A stretch of 64,000 nt of DNA from Actinomadura madurae (GTDB lineage: Bacteria; Actinomycetota; Actinomycetes; Streptosporangiales; Streptosporangiaceae). The position numbers were made by a program, and so were the translations under genes. Positions within the stretch are counted from its first letter, which is position 1; the number at the start of each line of letters is the position of its first letter. Shown here in pieces: positions 39,975 to 48,594 of this stretch. Location of the stretch: NCBI RefSeq assembly GCF_900115095.1, contig NZ_FOVH01000027.1, positions 1-64,000 on the forward strand, given 5' to 3'. The notes beneath the pieces were generated by a model that was not told the DNA's origin, ran no database searches, and was given only the letters and a program-made list of their open reading frames with translations.

Positions 39975-42302
39975 ATGAACGAGTGGGGGGAAGCGCCTGA
40001 CGAGGCGTATCTGCCGCCCGAGACCGTCCTCAGCCAGATGGAGATGGCGGTCATCGTCTGCGACCGCTTCAGCAACGTCATCTACGGCAACGCCTTCGCG
40101 CGCCAGCTGTTCGGGTTCGGCGGCGACGAGATCATCGGCCACTCCGTCCTCTCGCTCGGCATCGCCGAGGAGGACCACGAGCAGGCGACCGAGCTGGCCA
40201 GGCACGTCCTGAAGGGCGGCGTCTGGGAGGGGACGTTCTGCAACCTGCGCGCCGACGGCACCACCGTCTACACCCGCGCGCACGCCGTCCCGCTGCGGCA
40301 CCCGTCCGGCGCCGTCGACGGCGTCGTGATCTTCGCGCGCGAGGCGCTGCGCTCCAACCAGCGCGAGCAGGACCGCTACGGCCTGATGGAGCGGATCGGG
40401 GAGCGGCTCGCCGGGTCCCTGGAGCTGGAGAGCACCCTGCGCCGGGTCGCCGACACCCTCGTCCCGCAGTTCGCCGACCACTGCTTCATCGACCTGTACA
40501 GCAGCGACCGGCTCCACCGCCGCGTGTCCCGGCACGCGGGCGACTGGACGCCGCCGCCCGGCACGTGGGCGGAGGTCGGCGAGCCCGTCTCCTACCCGGC
40601 CGGCCACCCGAGCGCCAAGGCGATGGACCGCCGCGACGCCGTCCTCGTCGAGGACATGATCCAGCACCGCTACACCGCGCCGGCCGAGCCGTCCCAGCGG
40701 TTCGGCGACGAGATGGGCATCACCTCGCTGATCTCCGCGCCGCTGCTGGTGCGCGGCGAGCTGCTCGGCGTGATGAGCCTGGCGCTGTCGAACCTGTCCA
40801 AGCGGCCCGACCCGCACTACGACGGCTTCGACCGCGACCTGATCGGCGCCATCGCCAGCCGGGTGGCGCTCGCCGTCGACAACGCGCTGCTGTTCGAGGA
40901 GGAGCGCGACACCGCGCTCGCCTTCCAGAAGCACCTGCTGCCCGGCGACCGGCCGCCCCCGCTGGACGGCCTGCAGATCGCGTGGCGGTACGAGCCGGCC
41001 CGCCCGCTGGAGTCGCACGGGCACGGCATCCAGACCCAGGTCGGCGGCGACTGGTACGACGTCATCCCGCTGTCGGCGGGCCGCGTCGGCCTCGTCATCG
41101 GCGACGTCGAGGGCCGCGGGGCCCGCGCCGCCGCCGTGATGGGCCAGCTCCGCGCCGCGCTGCGCGCCTTCGCGCAGGACGACAAGCCGCCCGCCGACAT
41201 CCTGCGCAAGCTGGACGAGTGGGTCCGGACGATGACGCGGCCCGAGCGGATGCGGTCCGGCTGGAACAGCGACGACCTCGTCCGCCCGCCGCTGGTGTCC
41301 TGCACGTACTTCGTGTACGACGCGTGGTCGCGGGTCCTGGAGTTCGCCAACGCCGGGCACGACCCGCCCCTGCTGATCGTGGACGGCGAGGTCGGCGAGC
41401 TGCCGTTCGAGAGCGAGGGCGGCATGCTCGGCCTGCGCGCGCCCGGCATGGGCGGCGAGATCCTCTTCAACGAGGAGACGACCGAGCTCAAGCCCGGTTC
41501 GACGCTCGTCCTCTACACCGACGGCCTCATCGACCGGCGGCCCCGCGACGACGGCGAGCACTACACCCGCGAGGAGTCGCGGGAGATGGTCCGCGCGGCC
41601 GTCGCCAAGGTCGCCCGCGGCGGCGTCGAGGCGATCGCCAACGCCGCCTACGACGCGGTGCCGGGCGACATCGACGACGACGTCGCCATCGTGGTGATCC
41701 GCACCGCCGGCGAGGAACTGGCCGTCGAGGAGCGCACCTTCACCGCCGAGCCGATCATGGTGTCGGAGGCGCGCCGGATGGCCGCCGACGCGTTCGCCGG
41801 CTGGGGGATGCTCGACGAGCAGGCCGAGCTGGCGTGCCTGCTGGTGTCGGAGGTCGTCACCAACGTCGTCCTGCACGCCACCGCGACGCCCACGCCGCGC
41901 CGCGAGATGGCCGTCCCGGTCCCGGCGGGCCCGCCGGGGCGCGGCGGCGAGCCGCTCGGCGCGCCGCCGCCCGTGCAGTTCAACACCGACTTCGGCGCGC
42001 TGGACGGCGACCCGTTCGAGGGCGGCGCGTTCGACGAGGACGACTGGAACCTCGGCGCCGAGCTCGGCCGCCGCGAGCCGCCCACCAAGGAGTTCCGGCT
42101 CCGGCTGCGGCGCGGCAACGACGCGATCTGGGTCGAGGTGTTCGACTCCGACATGCGGCTGCCCCGGATCCGCAGCGCCGGCGAGACCGACGAGGGCGGG
42201 CGCGGCCTGTACCTCGTCGACCAGCTCGCCACCCGCTGGGGCGCCCGGCCGACGGCGGACGGCAAGGCCGTCTGGTTCGAGCTGCCGCTGACGCCGCCCT
42301 GA
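39975..42302 (+). CDS. PAS-GAF-SpoIIE phosphatase with C-terminal HATPase domain
   Basis: A 775-residue partner-switching-type signalling protein. In order: PAS domain (residues 15-125; VIVCDRFSNVIYGNAFARQL), GAF domain (about 140-300), PP2C-like SpoIIE phosphatase (about 310-560; QTQVGGDWYDVI, VIGDVEGRG, NAGHDPPLL, LYTDGLIDRRPRD, DDDVAIVVI with the metal aspartates), and an anti-sigma-type kinase-fold ATPase (about 590-775; SEVVTNVVLHA, then DEGGRGLYLVDQLATRWG). An acidic/Pro-rich insert of about 60 residues splits the ATPase between its N and G boxes. It likely acts on anti-sigma-factor antagonists in a general stress pathway. It overlaps the next gene by one base (TGATG). Confidence 0.93.
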   Translation: MNEWGEAPDEAYLPPETVLSQMEMAVIVCDRFSNVIYGNAFARQLFGFGGDEIIGHSVLSLGIAEEDHEQATELARHVLKGGVWEGTFCNLRADGTTVYTRAHAVPLRHPSGAVDGVVIFAREALRSNQREQDRYGLMERIGERLAGSLELESTLRRVADTLVPQFADHCFIDLYSSDRLHRRVSRHAGDWTPPPGTWAEVGEPVSYPAGHPSAKAMDRRDAVLVEDMIQHRYTAPAEPSQRFGDEMGITSLISAPLLVRGELLGVMSLALSNLSKRPDPHYDGFDRDLIGAIASRVALAVDNALLFEEERDTALAFQKHLLPGDRPPPLDGLQIAWRYEPARPLESHGHGIQTQVGGDWYDVIPLSAGRVGLVIGDVEGRGARAAAVMGQLRAALRAFAQDDKPPADILRKLDEWVRTMTRPERMRSGWNSDDLVRPPLVSCTYFVYDAWSRVLEFANAGHDPPLLIVDGEVGELPFESEGGMLGLRAPGMGGEILFNEETTELKPGSTLVLYTDGLIDRRPRDDGEHYTREESREMVRAAVAKVARGGVEAIANAAYDAVPGDIDDDVAIVVIRTAGEELAVEERTFTAEPIMVSEARRMAADAFAGWGMLDEQAELACLLVSEVVTNVVLHATATPTPRREMAVPVPAGPPGRGGEPLGAPPPVQFNTDFGALDGDPFEGGAFDEDDWNLGAELGRREPPTKEFRLRLRRGNDAIWVEVFDSDMRLPRIRSAGETDEGGRGLYLVDQLATRWGARPTADGKAVWFELPLTPP

Positions 42303-43297
42303 TGCGCGCGTGGGCGGTCCGCGAGCCGGCACCGATCGCGGAGAGGCCGCTGCGGCGGGCCGACCGCGAGGTGCCGTCCCCCGGCCCCGGTGAGCTGCTG
42401 GTGCGGGTGCTCGCGTGCGGCGTCTGCCGGACGGACCTGCACGTCGCCGAGGGCGACCTGCCCGTCCACCTGCCGGGGGTGACGCCCGGCCACGAGATCG
42501 TCGGCGAGGTCGTGGCCGCCGGCCCCGGCTGCCTGCACGGCACCGGCGACCGCGTCGGGGTGGCGTGGCTGCGCGGGACGTGCGGCGCCTGCCGGTTCTG
42601 CCGCCGCGGCGCCGAGAACCTCTGCCCGGCGTCGGTGTACACCGGCTGGGACGCGCACGGCGGCTACGCCGAGTACGCGGTCGCCGTCGACGCCTACACC
42701 TACGCGCTGCCCGCCGAGCTGGACGACGTCCGCGCCGCGCCGCTGCTGTGCGCGGGGATCATCGGGTACCGGGCGCTGCGGCGCGCGGCGCTGCCGCCGG
42801 GCGGGCGGCTCGGCATCTGGGGGTTCGGCGGCTCCGCGCACCTGGCCGCGCAGATCGCCGTCGCCGAGGGCGCCGACGTGCACGTCTTCACCCGCAGCCC
42901 GGCCGCCCGCGAGCTGGCCCGCGACCTCGGCGCCTCATGGGCGGGCGACTCGTTCGACGCCGGCCCGGCGCCGCTCGACTCGGCGATCGTCTTCGCGCCG
43001 GCGGGGGAGCTGGTCGCGGCGGCGCTGGAACGCCTCGACCGCGGCGGGACGTGCGCGATCGCCGGAATCCATCTGAGCGACGTCCCGTCCTTGGACTACC
43101 AGCGGTATCTGTTCCAGGAGCGGCAGGTCCGCTCGGTGACGGCGAACACGCGGGCGGACGGCGAGGAGTTCCTGAAGCTCGCGGCGCGCCTGGACGTCGC
43201 CGTCACGACGCACGCCTACGGGCTGGACGAGGCGGACCGGGCCTTGGCCGACCTGGCGGCGGACCGGTTCACCGGCGCGGCCGTGCTCGTCCCGTAG
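42302..43297 (+). CDS. zinc-dependent alcohol dehydrogenase
   Basis: Medium-chain dehydrogenase, 331 residues. Catalytic zinc ligands: Cys39 (ACGVCRTDLH), His64/Glu65 (PGHEIVGEV) and a later Cys in LLCAGI. The four-cysteine structural zinc lobe is CGACRFCRRGAENLC. The nucleotide fold is less canonical, IWGFGGSAHLAAQIA instead of GxGxxG. It is similar to AdhA-type dehydrogenases. It starts within the stop of the SpoIIE gene, an unusual pairing suggesting stress-linked co-expression. Confidence 0.9.
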   Translation: MRAWAVREPAPIAERPLRRADREVPSPGPGELLVRVLACGVCRTDLHVAEGDLPVHLPGVTPGHEIVGEVVAAGPGCLHGTGDRVGVAWLRGTCGACRFCRRGAENLCPASVYTGWDAHGGYAEYAVAVDAYTYALPAELDDVRAAPLLCAGIIGYRALRRAALPPGGRLGIWGFGGSAHLAAQIAVAEGADVHVFTRSPAARELARDLGASWAGDSFDAGPAPLDSAIVFAPAGELVAAALERLDRGGTCAIAGIHLSDVPSLDYQRYLFQERQVRSVTANTRADGEEFLKLAARLDVAVTTHAYGLDEADRALADLAADRFTGAAVLVP

Positions 43298-43307
43298 ATC
43301 GTCTCGT

Positions 43308-44189
43308 CTAGGGGATCGGCTCGGCGGCCACGTGCGCCCAGGACTGGGTGAACCAGAGCTCGCCGCCGATGATGCGGGGCTTGGAGCCGGTGCGGGGGCC
43401 GCCGTCCACCTCGCTGAGGAGGGCGGTGCGGATCCGCTCGGCCGCCGCCTCGCCGGTCCCGGCGAGCCACGGCTCCACGGGGCGCTCCACGGTGAACACG
43501 TCCAGGCGCCGGATGCTCCCGCCCGCCGAGGTGATCATCTCGGTGAGCCGGGCGATGGACGGGGTGCCGGGGTGGCCGGGGTCGCGGAGCCGCTCGATCC
43601 GGTCGCGCTCGGGCCCGGCGAGGTTGCCGCGGACGAGGTCGGCGATGACGACCCGGCCGCCGGGCCGGCACACCCGCAGCAGCTCGCGCAGGACGTGGTC
43701 GGGGTCGCCCAGGTTGTAGAGCGAGAAACGGGCCGTCACCAGGGAGAACGAGTTGTCCCGGTAGGGCAGCGCGGCGGCGTCCGCCTTGATCGTGGTGCGC
43801 TGGTCGGGGCCGCCGCGGCGCGGTCTGCGCTCCTCGCGCGTCGCGGACGCGGGCAACAGGTCGCCGTCGGCCCGGGTGCCGCCCGCGGTGCGGCCGCGCC
43901 CCTCGCGGGTGCGGGCGTCGCCGGTGATGCGGACCGGGCCCGTCCCGAACTCGACCGTCCCCATCCGGCCGCCGTCGCGGTGCCGGTCGGCCGCGGACGG
44001 CGCCGGCATCGCGTCCACCGCGGTCATGTGCCGGACCTGGGGGCCGAGCGCGGCCGGCATCGGGCCGCCGCCGCGGGCCACGTCCAGGCAGACGTCGTCG
44101 CGGTCGGGCTCGACGAACTCCAGCAGGCGCCTGAGGTGCGGGGCGATCGTGCCACCGGTCTCCTGGACGGTGGTCGCCGGATGCGGCAC
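43308..44189 (-). CDS. class I SAM-dependent methyltransferase-like protein with an Arg/Gly-rich insert
   Basis: A 293-residue protein with the UbiE/COQ5-like order: motif I region VCLDVARGGGP (normally DxGxGxG; here altered), VRHMTAVDAMP, ADAAALPYRDNSFSLVTARF, LRVCRPGGRVVIADLV, and a C-terminal WFTQSWAHVAAEP. Residues about 65-130 are a polar Arg/Gly-rich stretch not expected between motif I and the aspartate of motif II/III. The altered motif I and the insert make cofactor binding uncertain. GTG at 44189 has GGGAGAG upstream. Convergent with the dehydrogenase, gap of ten bases. Confidence 0.8.
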   Translation of the reverse strand: MPHPATTVQETGGTIAPHLRRLLEFVEPDRDDVCLDVARGGGPMPAALGPQVRHMTAVDAMPAPSAADRHRDGGRMGTVEFGTGPVRITGDARTREGRGRTAGGTRADGDLLPASATREERRPRRGGPDQRTTIKADAAALPYRDNSFSLVTARFSLYNLGDPDHVLRELLRVCRPGGRVVIADLVRGNLAGPERDRIERLRDPGHPGTPSIARLTEMITSAGGSIRRLDVFTVERPVEPWLAGTGEAAAERIRTALLSEVDGGPRTGSKPRIIGGELWFTQSWAHVAAEPIP

Positions 44190-44415
44190 GGGTGCTCTCC
44201 CTCGGCTCGGGCCGGCTTCGCCGGACGGGGTACCGTTCGCGTCCGCCGCGGGGGATGCGCGCCGGGGGACTCACCGGGGCGGGTGAGACGCATCGGCCCG
44301 GGGAGGGCGTCGAACGAGCGTGAAGCCGGTTTCGCCTGTTATGACTCACGGCCGGCCCGGGAGGTTCGTGATCGGCCGGAAAATTTCACCGGCCGGTCAC
44401 CCCGGTTCGCTCCGC

Positions 44416-44577
44416 TCAGCCCTGGAGGTACTGCCCGTACAGGGCCAGCACGACGAGCACGAACACGATGATCACCGCGGCCCGGGTGGGCATCGGCAGC
44501 CGGAGCCGCACCGCGGCCCACCGCACGCAGAACGCGGCGAGGAGTGACACGACGATGAGGGCGAGGATGCCTTCCAT
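44416..44577 (-). CDS. small two-helix membrane protein
   Basis: A 53-residue protein of two hydrophobic helices (about residues 3-22 and 32-50) separated by a basic/proline turn (RLRLPMPTR). The ATG at 44577 is preceded by AAGGTGG; an ATG four codons upstream lacks a ribosome-binding site. The 226 bases between it and the methyltransferase gene show no further gene. Function unknown. Confidence 0.65.
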   Translation of the reverse strand: MEGILALIVVSLLAAFCVRWAAVRLRLPMPTRAAVIIVFVLVVLALYGQYLQG

Positions 44578-44647
44578 GGCCACCTTCATTCCGGGGGAGT
44601 GCCGCCTCCTCTGACGATAGACGTGTAAGGAACGGGTTACCTGCCGG

Positions 44648-44683
44648 TTGAGGGATGAGTGGGGGCCGCTAATCTCACAGGTG
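44648..44683 (+). promoter_or_regulatory. leaderless promoter of the 133-residue gene
   Basis: A -35-like TTGAGG (44648-44653), 16-base spacer, -10 TAATCT (44670-44675), then seven bases to the GTG at 44683. The predicted transcription start is the G of the start codon, and no Shine-Dalgarno is present. Confidence 0.65.
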
Positions 44684-45084
44684 TGGCAGATGCGAAGGAA
44701 GAAGACGGCCGGGACAAGGTCGACGAAATGATGACCGCCCTGGCGCGCGGACGGGTCGCCCTCGGGGTCGCGGCGTTCGCCGCGCCGAGGCTGACCGTGA
44801 AGGTGGCGGGGCTGAGCGGCGGCGCCGACCCGGGCCGCGACTACATGGTCCGGATGTTCGGCGCCCGGGAGATCGCCGTGGGCGCCGGCTACCTGCTCAG
44901 CGGCGAGGACTCCGGGCGGCGGATGTGGGCGCGGCTCGGTCTCGCCGTCGACTCGCTCGACCTCGTGAGCGGGCTGAAGACCCGCAAGGGCCTCCCCATC
45001 TGGGTCACCGCGGGAACCGTCGCGGTGGCGGGCGGAGCGGCCGCCGTGGGGGCCGCGAAGGTCGTCCGCGACCTGCTGCACTGA
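44683..45084 (+). CDS. DUF4267-like small membrane protein
   Basis: A 133-residue protein with a polar N-terminus, weakly hydrophobic helices near residues 25-50, 68-80 and 105-128, and a MVRMFGAREIAVGAGYLL segment typical of DUF4267-like actinobacterial proteins. Start GTG at 44683 is supported by the promoter spacing rather than a ribosome-binding site. Function unknown. Confidence 0.75.
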   Translation: MADAKEEDGRDKVDEMMTALARGRVALGVAAFAAPRLTVKVAGLSGGADPGRDYMVRMFGAREIAVGAGYLLSGEDSGRRMWARLGLAVDSLDLVSGLKTRKGLPIWVTAGTVAVAGGAAAVGAAKVVRDLLH

Positions 45085-45190
45085 CCCGCCGCCCCTGCCG
45101 CCCCCCGCGCCGCCGGCCGGGGTGATCCGGTCTCCCCGCTGGGTAGACCTGCCCCCAGCACACCCGGCATGCGGGCGGCAGGGGGGCGGC

Positions 45191-47227
45191 ATGACTGCGG
45201 CGGTGGAGGCGCGGGACGAGCGGGCCATGCCGAAGGGCAGGGACCTCTACGTCATCCTCGGCGCCCTCATGCTCGCCATGCTGCTGGCGGCGCTGGACCA
45301 GACGATCGTGTCGACGGCGCTGCCGACGATCGTCAGCGACCTCGGCGGGCTCAACCACCTGTCGTGGGTCGTGACGGCGTACCTGCTGGCGGCCACGGCC
45401 TCGACGCCGCTGTGGGGGAAGCTCGGCGACCAGTACGGGCGCAAGCGGCTGTTCCAGGCGTCGATCGTGCTGTTCCTGGTCGGGTCGGCGCTGTGCGGCC
45501 TCTCGCAGGACATGACGGAGCTGATCGGGTTCCGCGCCCTCCAGGGCCTCGGCGGCGGCGGGCTGATGGTGCTCGCCGTCGCGATCGTCGGGGACGTGGT
45601 GCCGCCCCGCGAGCGGGGGCGCTACCAGGGGCTGTTCGGCGCGGTGTTCGGCGTGTCCAGCGTGTGCGGGCCGCTGCTCGGCGGCTGGTTCGTCGACAAC
45701 CTGTCGTGGCGCTGGGTGTTCTACATCAACCTGCCGATCGGGGTGCTGGCACTCGCGGTGATCGCCGCCGTGCTGCGCGCGGCGGGCGAGCGGGAGCGGC
45801 ACCGCATCGACTACCTCGGCACGGTGCTGATCGTCGGCTGGGCGGTCGGGCTCGTGCTGATGACGACCTGGGGCGGCACGCGCTACGCCTGGGCGTCGGC
45901 GCCGATCATCGGGCTCGCCGCCGGCTCGGTGGCCCTCATCGCGGTGTGGCTGCTCGTCGAGCGGCGCGCCGCCGAGCCGGTCATGCCGCCGGCGCTGCTG
46001 GCGAACCCGGTGTTCGCGCTCGGCGCGGCGATCAGCTTCGCGGTCGGCTTCGCGATGTTCGGCGCGCTGACGTTCCTGCCGATCTTCCTCCAGGTGGTGC
46101 ACGGCATCTCGCCGACGCTGTCCGGGGTGCACCTGCTGCCGATGATGCTCGGCCTGCTGGTCAGCTCGGTCGGGTCCGGCCAGCTGATCAGCCGGTTCGG
46201 CCGCTACAAGGTGTTCCCCGTGATCGGCGCCCCGGTCATCGCGGTGGCGCTGTACCTGTGCTCGCGACTGGACGAGAACTCGTCCACGCTCTCGATGAGC
46301 CTGCGGTTCGCGCTGCTCGGCTTCGGGCTCGGGCTCGTCCTGCAGGTGCTGGTCATCGCCGTCCAGAACGCGGTGTCGTACAAGGACCTCGGCTCCGCGA
46401 CGTCCGGCGTCACGTTCTTCCGGCAGATCGGCGGGTCGTTCGGCGTCGCCGTGTTCGGGTCCGTCTTCAGCAGCCGGCTGGCCGACCAGGTCGAGGATCT
46501 GGCGCGGGTCCTGCCGCCCGGTTTCGACCCTGCGGCGGTGCAGGGCGATCCCGGCGTGCTCGACGGGTTTCCCGCGGCGGTGAAGCAGGACGTCCTGCAC
46601 GCCTACGCGCAGTCGATCGACTCGGTGTTCCTCTGGGCCGTCCCGGTGGTGGCGGTCGCGTGCGTGCTGACGTGGTTCCTGCGCGAGGTGCCGTTGCGGG
46701 CGACCGCGCAGGCGCGCGATTACGGCGAGGGCTTCGGGGCGGCGCCGACCGTCCGGTCGTCCAGGCACGAGATCGAGCGCGCCCTGAGCGAGCTGATGCG
46801 CAAGGACGCCACGGCCTTCGAGCTCTACGACCGGCTGGGCGCGCTCTCCGGGGTCTCGCTGCCCGCGGGCAGCGTGTGGGCGCTGTGCCGGATCGCCAAG
46901 GACGGGACGGTCAGCGGCCAGGACCTCGCCGACCGCGCGGGCGTCGCCGTCGAACACGGCCGCCCGTACGTGGATCTGCTCGTCGACGCCGGGTACGTCC
47001 GGCGGCAGGACGGGGTCCTCGCGATCACGCCGTCCGGGGAGGCCGCCGCGGGGCGCCTGTTCGCCGCGCGCCGCGAGGGCCTCGCCCGGCACCTGGAAGG
47101 GTGGGCACCAGAGGAGCATCCCGAGCTGGCGGACGTCCTGCGGCGGCTCGCCGAGGCGTCCCTCGGCGACGAGGCGGACGGCGCGGTCCTGCGCCCCGAG
47201 CCGCGGGCCGCGGAGCGGGGCGGGTAG
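45191..47227 (+). CDS. DHA2-family drug exporter with a C-terminal winged-helix domain
   Basis: A 678-residue proton-dependent multidrug transporter of the EmrB/QacA type with about 14 helices up to residue 500. Signatures: LDQTIVSTALPTI, motif A GKLGDQYGRKRLF and motif C-like VFGVSSVCGPLLGGWFVD. Residues about 520-660 form a soluble extension with a MarR-like winged helix (VWALCRIAKDGTVSGQDLA then GRPYVDLLVDAGYVRR, DGVLAITPSGEAAAGRLF). A pump carrying a DNA- or ligand-binding-like domain is uncommon; it may sense substrate or act as a dimerisation domain. The ATG at 45191 has a GGGGGG-type upstream element. Confidence 0.87.
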   Translation: MTAAVEARDERAMPKGRDLYVILGALMLAMLLAALDQTIVSTALPTIVSDLGGLNHLSWVVTAYLLAATASTPLWGKLGDQYGRKRLFQASIVLFLVGSALCGLSQDMTELIGFRALQGLGGGGLMVLAVAIVGDVVPPRERGRYQGLFGAVFGVSSVCGPLLGGWFVDNLSWRWVFYINLPIGVLALAVIAAVLRAAGERERHRIDYLGTVLIVGWAVGLVLMTTWGGTRYAWASAPIIGLAAGSVALIAVWLLVERRAAEPVMPPALLANPVFALGAAISFAVGFAMFGALTFLPIFLQVVHGISPTLSGVHLLPMMLGLLVSSVGSGQLISRFGRYKVFPVIGAPVIAVALYLCSRLDENSSTLSMSLRFALLGFGLGLVLQVLVIAVQNAVSYKDLGSATSGVTFFRQIGGSFGVAVFGSVFSSRLADQVEDLARVLPPGFDPAAVQGDPGVLDGFPAAVKQDVLHAYAQSIDSVFLWAVPVVAVACVLTWFLREVPLRATAQARDYGEGFGAAPTVRSSRHEIERALSELMRKDATAFELYDRLGALSGVSLPAGSVWALCRIAKDGTVSGQDLADRAGVAVEHGRPYVDLLVDAGYVRRQDGVLAITPSGEAAAGRLFAARREGLARHLEGWAPEEHPELADVLRRLAEASLGDEADGAVLRPEPRAAERGG

Positions 47228-47283
47228 CCACAGGCCGCGGAGCGGAGGATGGGCATGGCGTCCGAGACTCAGCTCACATGGTG

Positions 47284-47312
47284 TTGCGCCCTCGGGGATG
47301 TAATCTCATACT
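47284..47312 (+). promoter_or_regulatory. promoter of the thiolase gene
   Basis: TTGCGC (47284-47289) and CATACT (47307-47312) are spaced by 17 bases, predicting a start near 47319 and a leader of about 47 bases with GGAGG before the GTG at 47366. Confidence 0.5.
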
Positions 47313-47365
47313 GACGACCGAATCTCACTCGGTTTCGGGACGGAACCCCACAACTTGGAGGCGCA

Positions 47366-48511
47366 GTGGCCGAGGCGTACATCGTCGGCGCGGTCCGTAC
47401 CCCCGTCGGTACCAAGAAGGGCGCCCTGAAGGACGTCCACCCCGCCGATCTCGGGGCCCACGTGCTCAAGGAGCTCGTCAACCGCACCGGCGTCGACCCC
47501 TCCGCGGTCGAAGACGTGATCACCGGCTGCGTCATGCAGGTCGGCCCGCAGTCCCTCGACATCGCCCGCACCGCGTGGCTGTCGGCCGGGCTGCCGGAGA
47601 CCGTGCCCGGCGTGACCATCGACCGGCAGTGCGGGTCGTCCCAGCAGGCGATCCACTTCGCCGCGCAGGGCGTCCTGTCCGGCACCCAGGACCTCGTCGT
47701 CGCGTCCGGGATCGAGCAGATGGCGGTCGTCCCGATGGGCTCGTCCGTCGCCATGGCCCTGGAGAAGGGCATGCCCTTCCCGTACGGCGAGGGCTGGGCC
47801 GAGCGCTACGGCATGCAGGAGATCTCCCAGTTCCGCGGCGCGGAGATGATGGCCGAGAAGTGGGGCCACACCCGCGAGGACCTGGAGAAGTTCGCGCTGG
47901 AGAGCCACCAGCGCGCCGCCAAGGCCATCGAGGCCGGCTACTTCGACCGGGAGGTCGCCCCCATCGCCGGGCTGTCCAAGGACGAGGGCGCCCGCCCCGA
48001 CACCACGCTGGAGAAGATGGCCGGGCTGAAGACCCTCCGCGAGGGCGGCGTCATCACCGCGGCCGTCGCCTCGCAGATCTCCATCGGCGCGTCCGCGCTG
48101 CTGATCGCGTCCGAGGAGGCCGTCAAGCGGCACAACCTGACGCCGCGCGCCCGCATCCACACCCTCGCCGTCTGCGGCTCGGACCCGGTCTACATGCTGA
48201 CCGGCCCGATCCCGGCGACCGAGAAGGCGCTGGACCGCGGCGGCCTCAAGATCGACGACATCGACGTGTTCGAGGTCAACGAGGCGTTCGCCCCCGTCCC
48301 GCTGGCGTGGGCGCACGACACCGGCGCGTCCCTGGAGAAGACCAACCCCAACGGCGGCGCGATCGCCCTCGGGCACCCGCTGGGCGCCACCGGCGGCATC
48401 CTGATGACCAAGCTGCTGCACGAGCTGGAGCGCACCGGGGGCCGCTACGGTCTCCAGACGATGTGCGAGGGCGGCGGCCAGGCCAACGCCACGATCATCG
48501 AGCGCGTCTGA
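47366..48511 (+). CDS. acetyl-CoA C-acetyltransferase (thiolase)
   Basis: Thiolase of 381 residues. The acyl-accepting Cys89 is in DRQCGSSQQA; catalytic His is in GGAIALGHPLGATGG; the second Cys is in MCEGGGQANA; NEAFAP completes the active site. These enzymes cleave 3-ketoacyl-CoA in beta-oxidation or condense acetyl-CoA. Context (an enoyl-CoA hydratase 83 bases downstream) favours fatty-acid or steroid side-chain degradation. GTG start with GGAGG 9 bases upstream. Confidence 0.94.
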   Translation: MAEAYIVGAVRTPVGTKKGALKDVHPADLGAHVLKELVNRTGVDPSAVEDVITGCVMQVGPQSLDIARTAWLSAGLPETVPGVTIDRQCGSSQQAIHFAAQGVLSGTQDLVVASGIEQMAVVPMGSSVAMALEKGMPFPYGEGWAERYGMQEISQFRGAEMMAEKWGHTREDLEKFALESHQRAAKAIEAGYFDREVAPIAGLSKDEGARPDTTLEKMAGLKTLREGGVITAAVASQISIGASALLIASEEAVKRHNLTPRARIHTLAVCGSDPVYMLTGPIPATEKALDRGGLKIDDIDVFEVNEAFAPVPLAWAHDTGASLEKTNPNGGAIALGHPLGATGGILMTKLLHELERTGGRYGLQTMCEGGGQANATIIERV

Positions 48512-48524
48512 CGCACCGCGCGGC

Positions 48525-48563
48525 ACCGCCCCTCGGAGCATGCGGCATGCTCTGAGGGGCGGT
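48525..48563 (+). terminator. very strong hairpin after the thiolase gene
   Basis: An 18-bp stem (left arm starts ACCGCCCCTC, right arm ends GAGGGGCGGT) with a 3-base loop and one G:U position, 13 bases after the thiolase stop. A T-run is missing, as often in actinomycete terminators. It probably separates the thiolase transcript from the enoyl-CoA hydratase gene. Confidence 0.8.
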
Positions 48564-48594
48564 TCGCGGTTCACCGGCGGAAAAGGGGCGGGGC

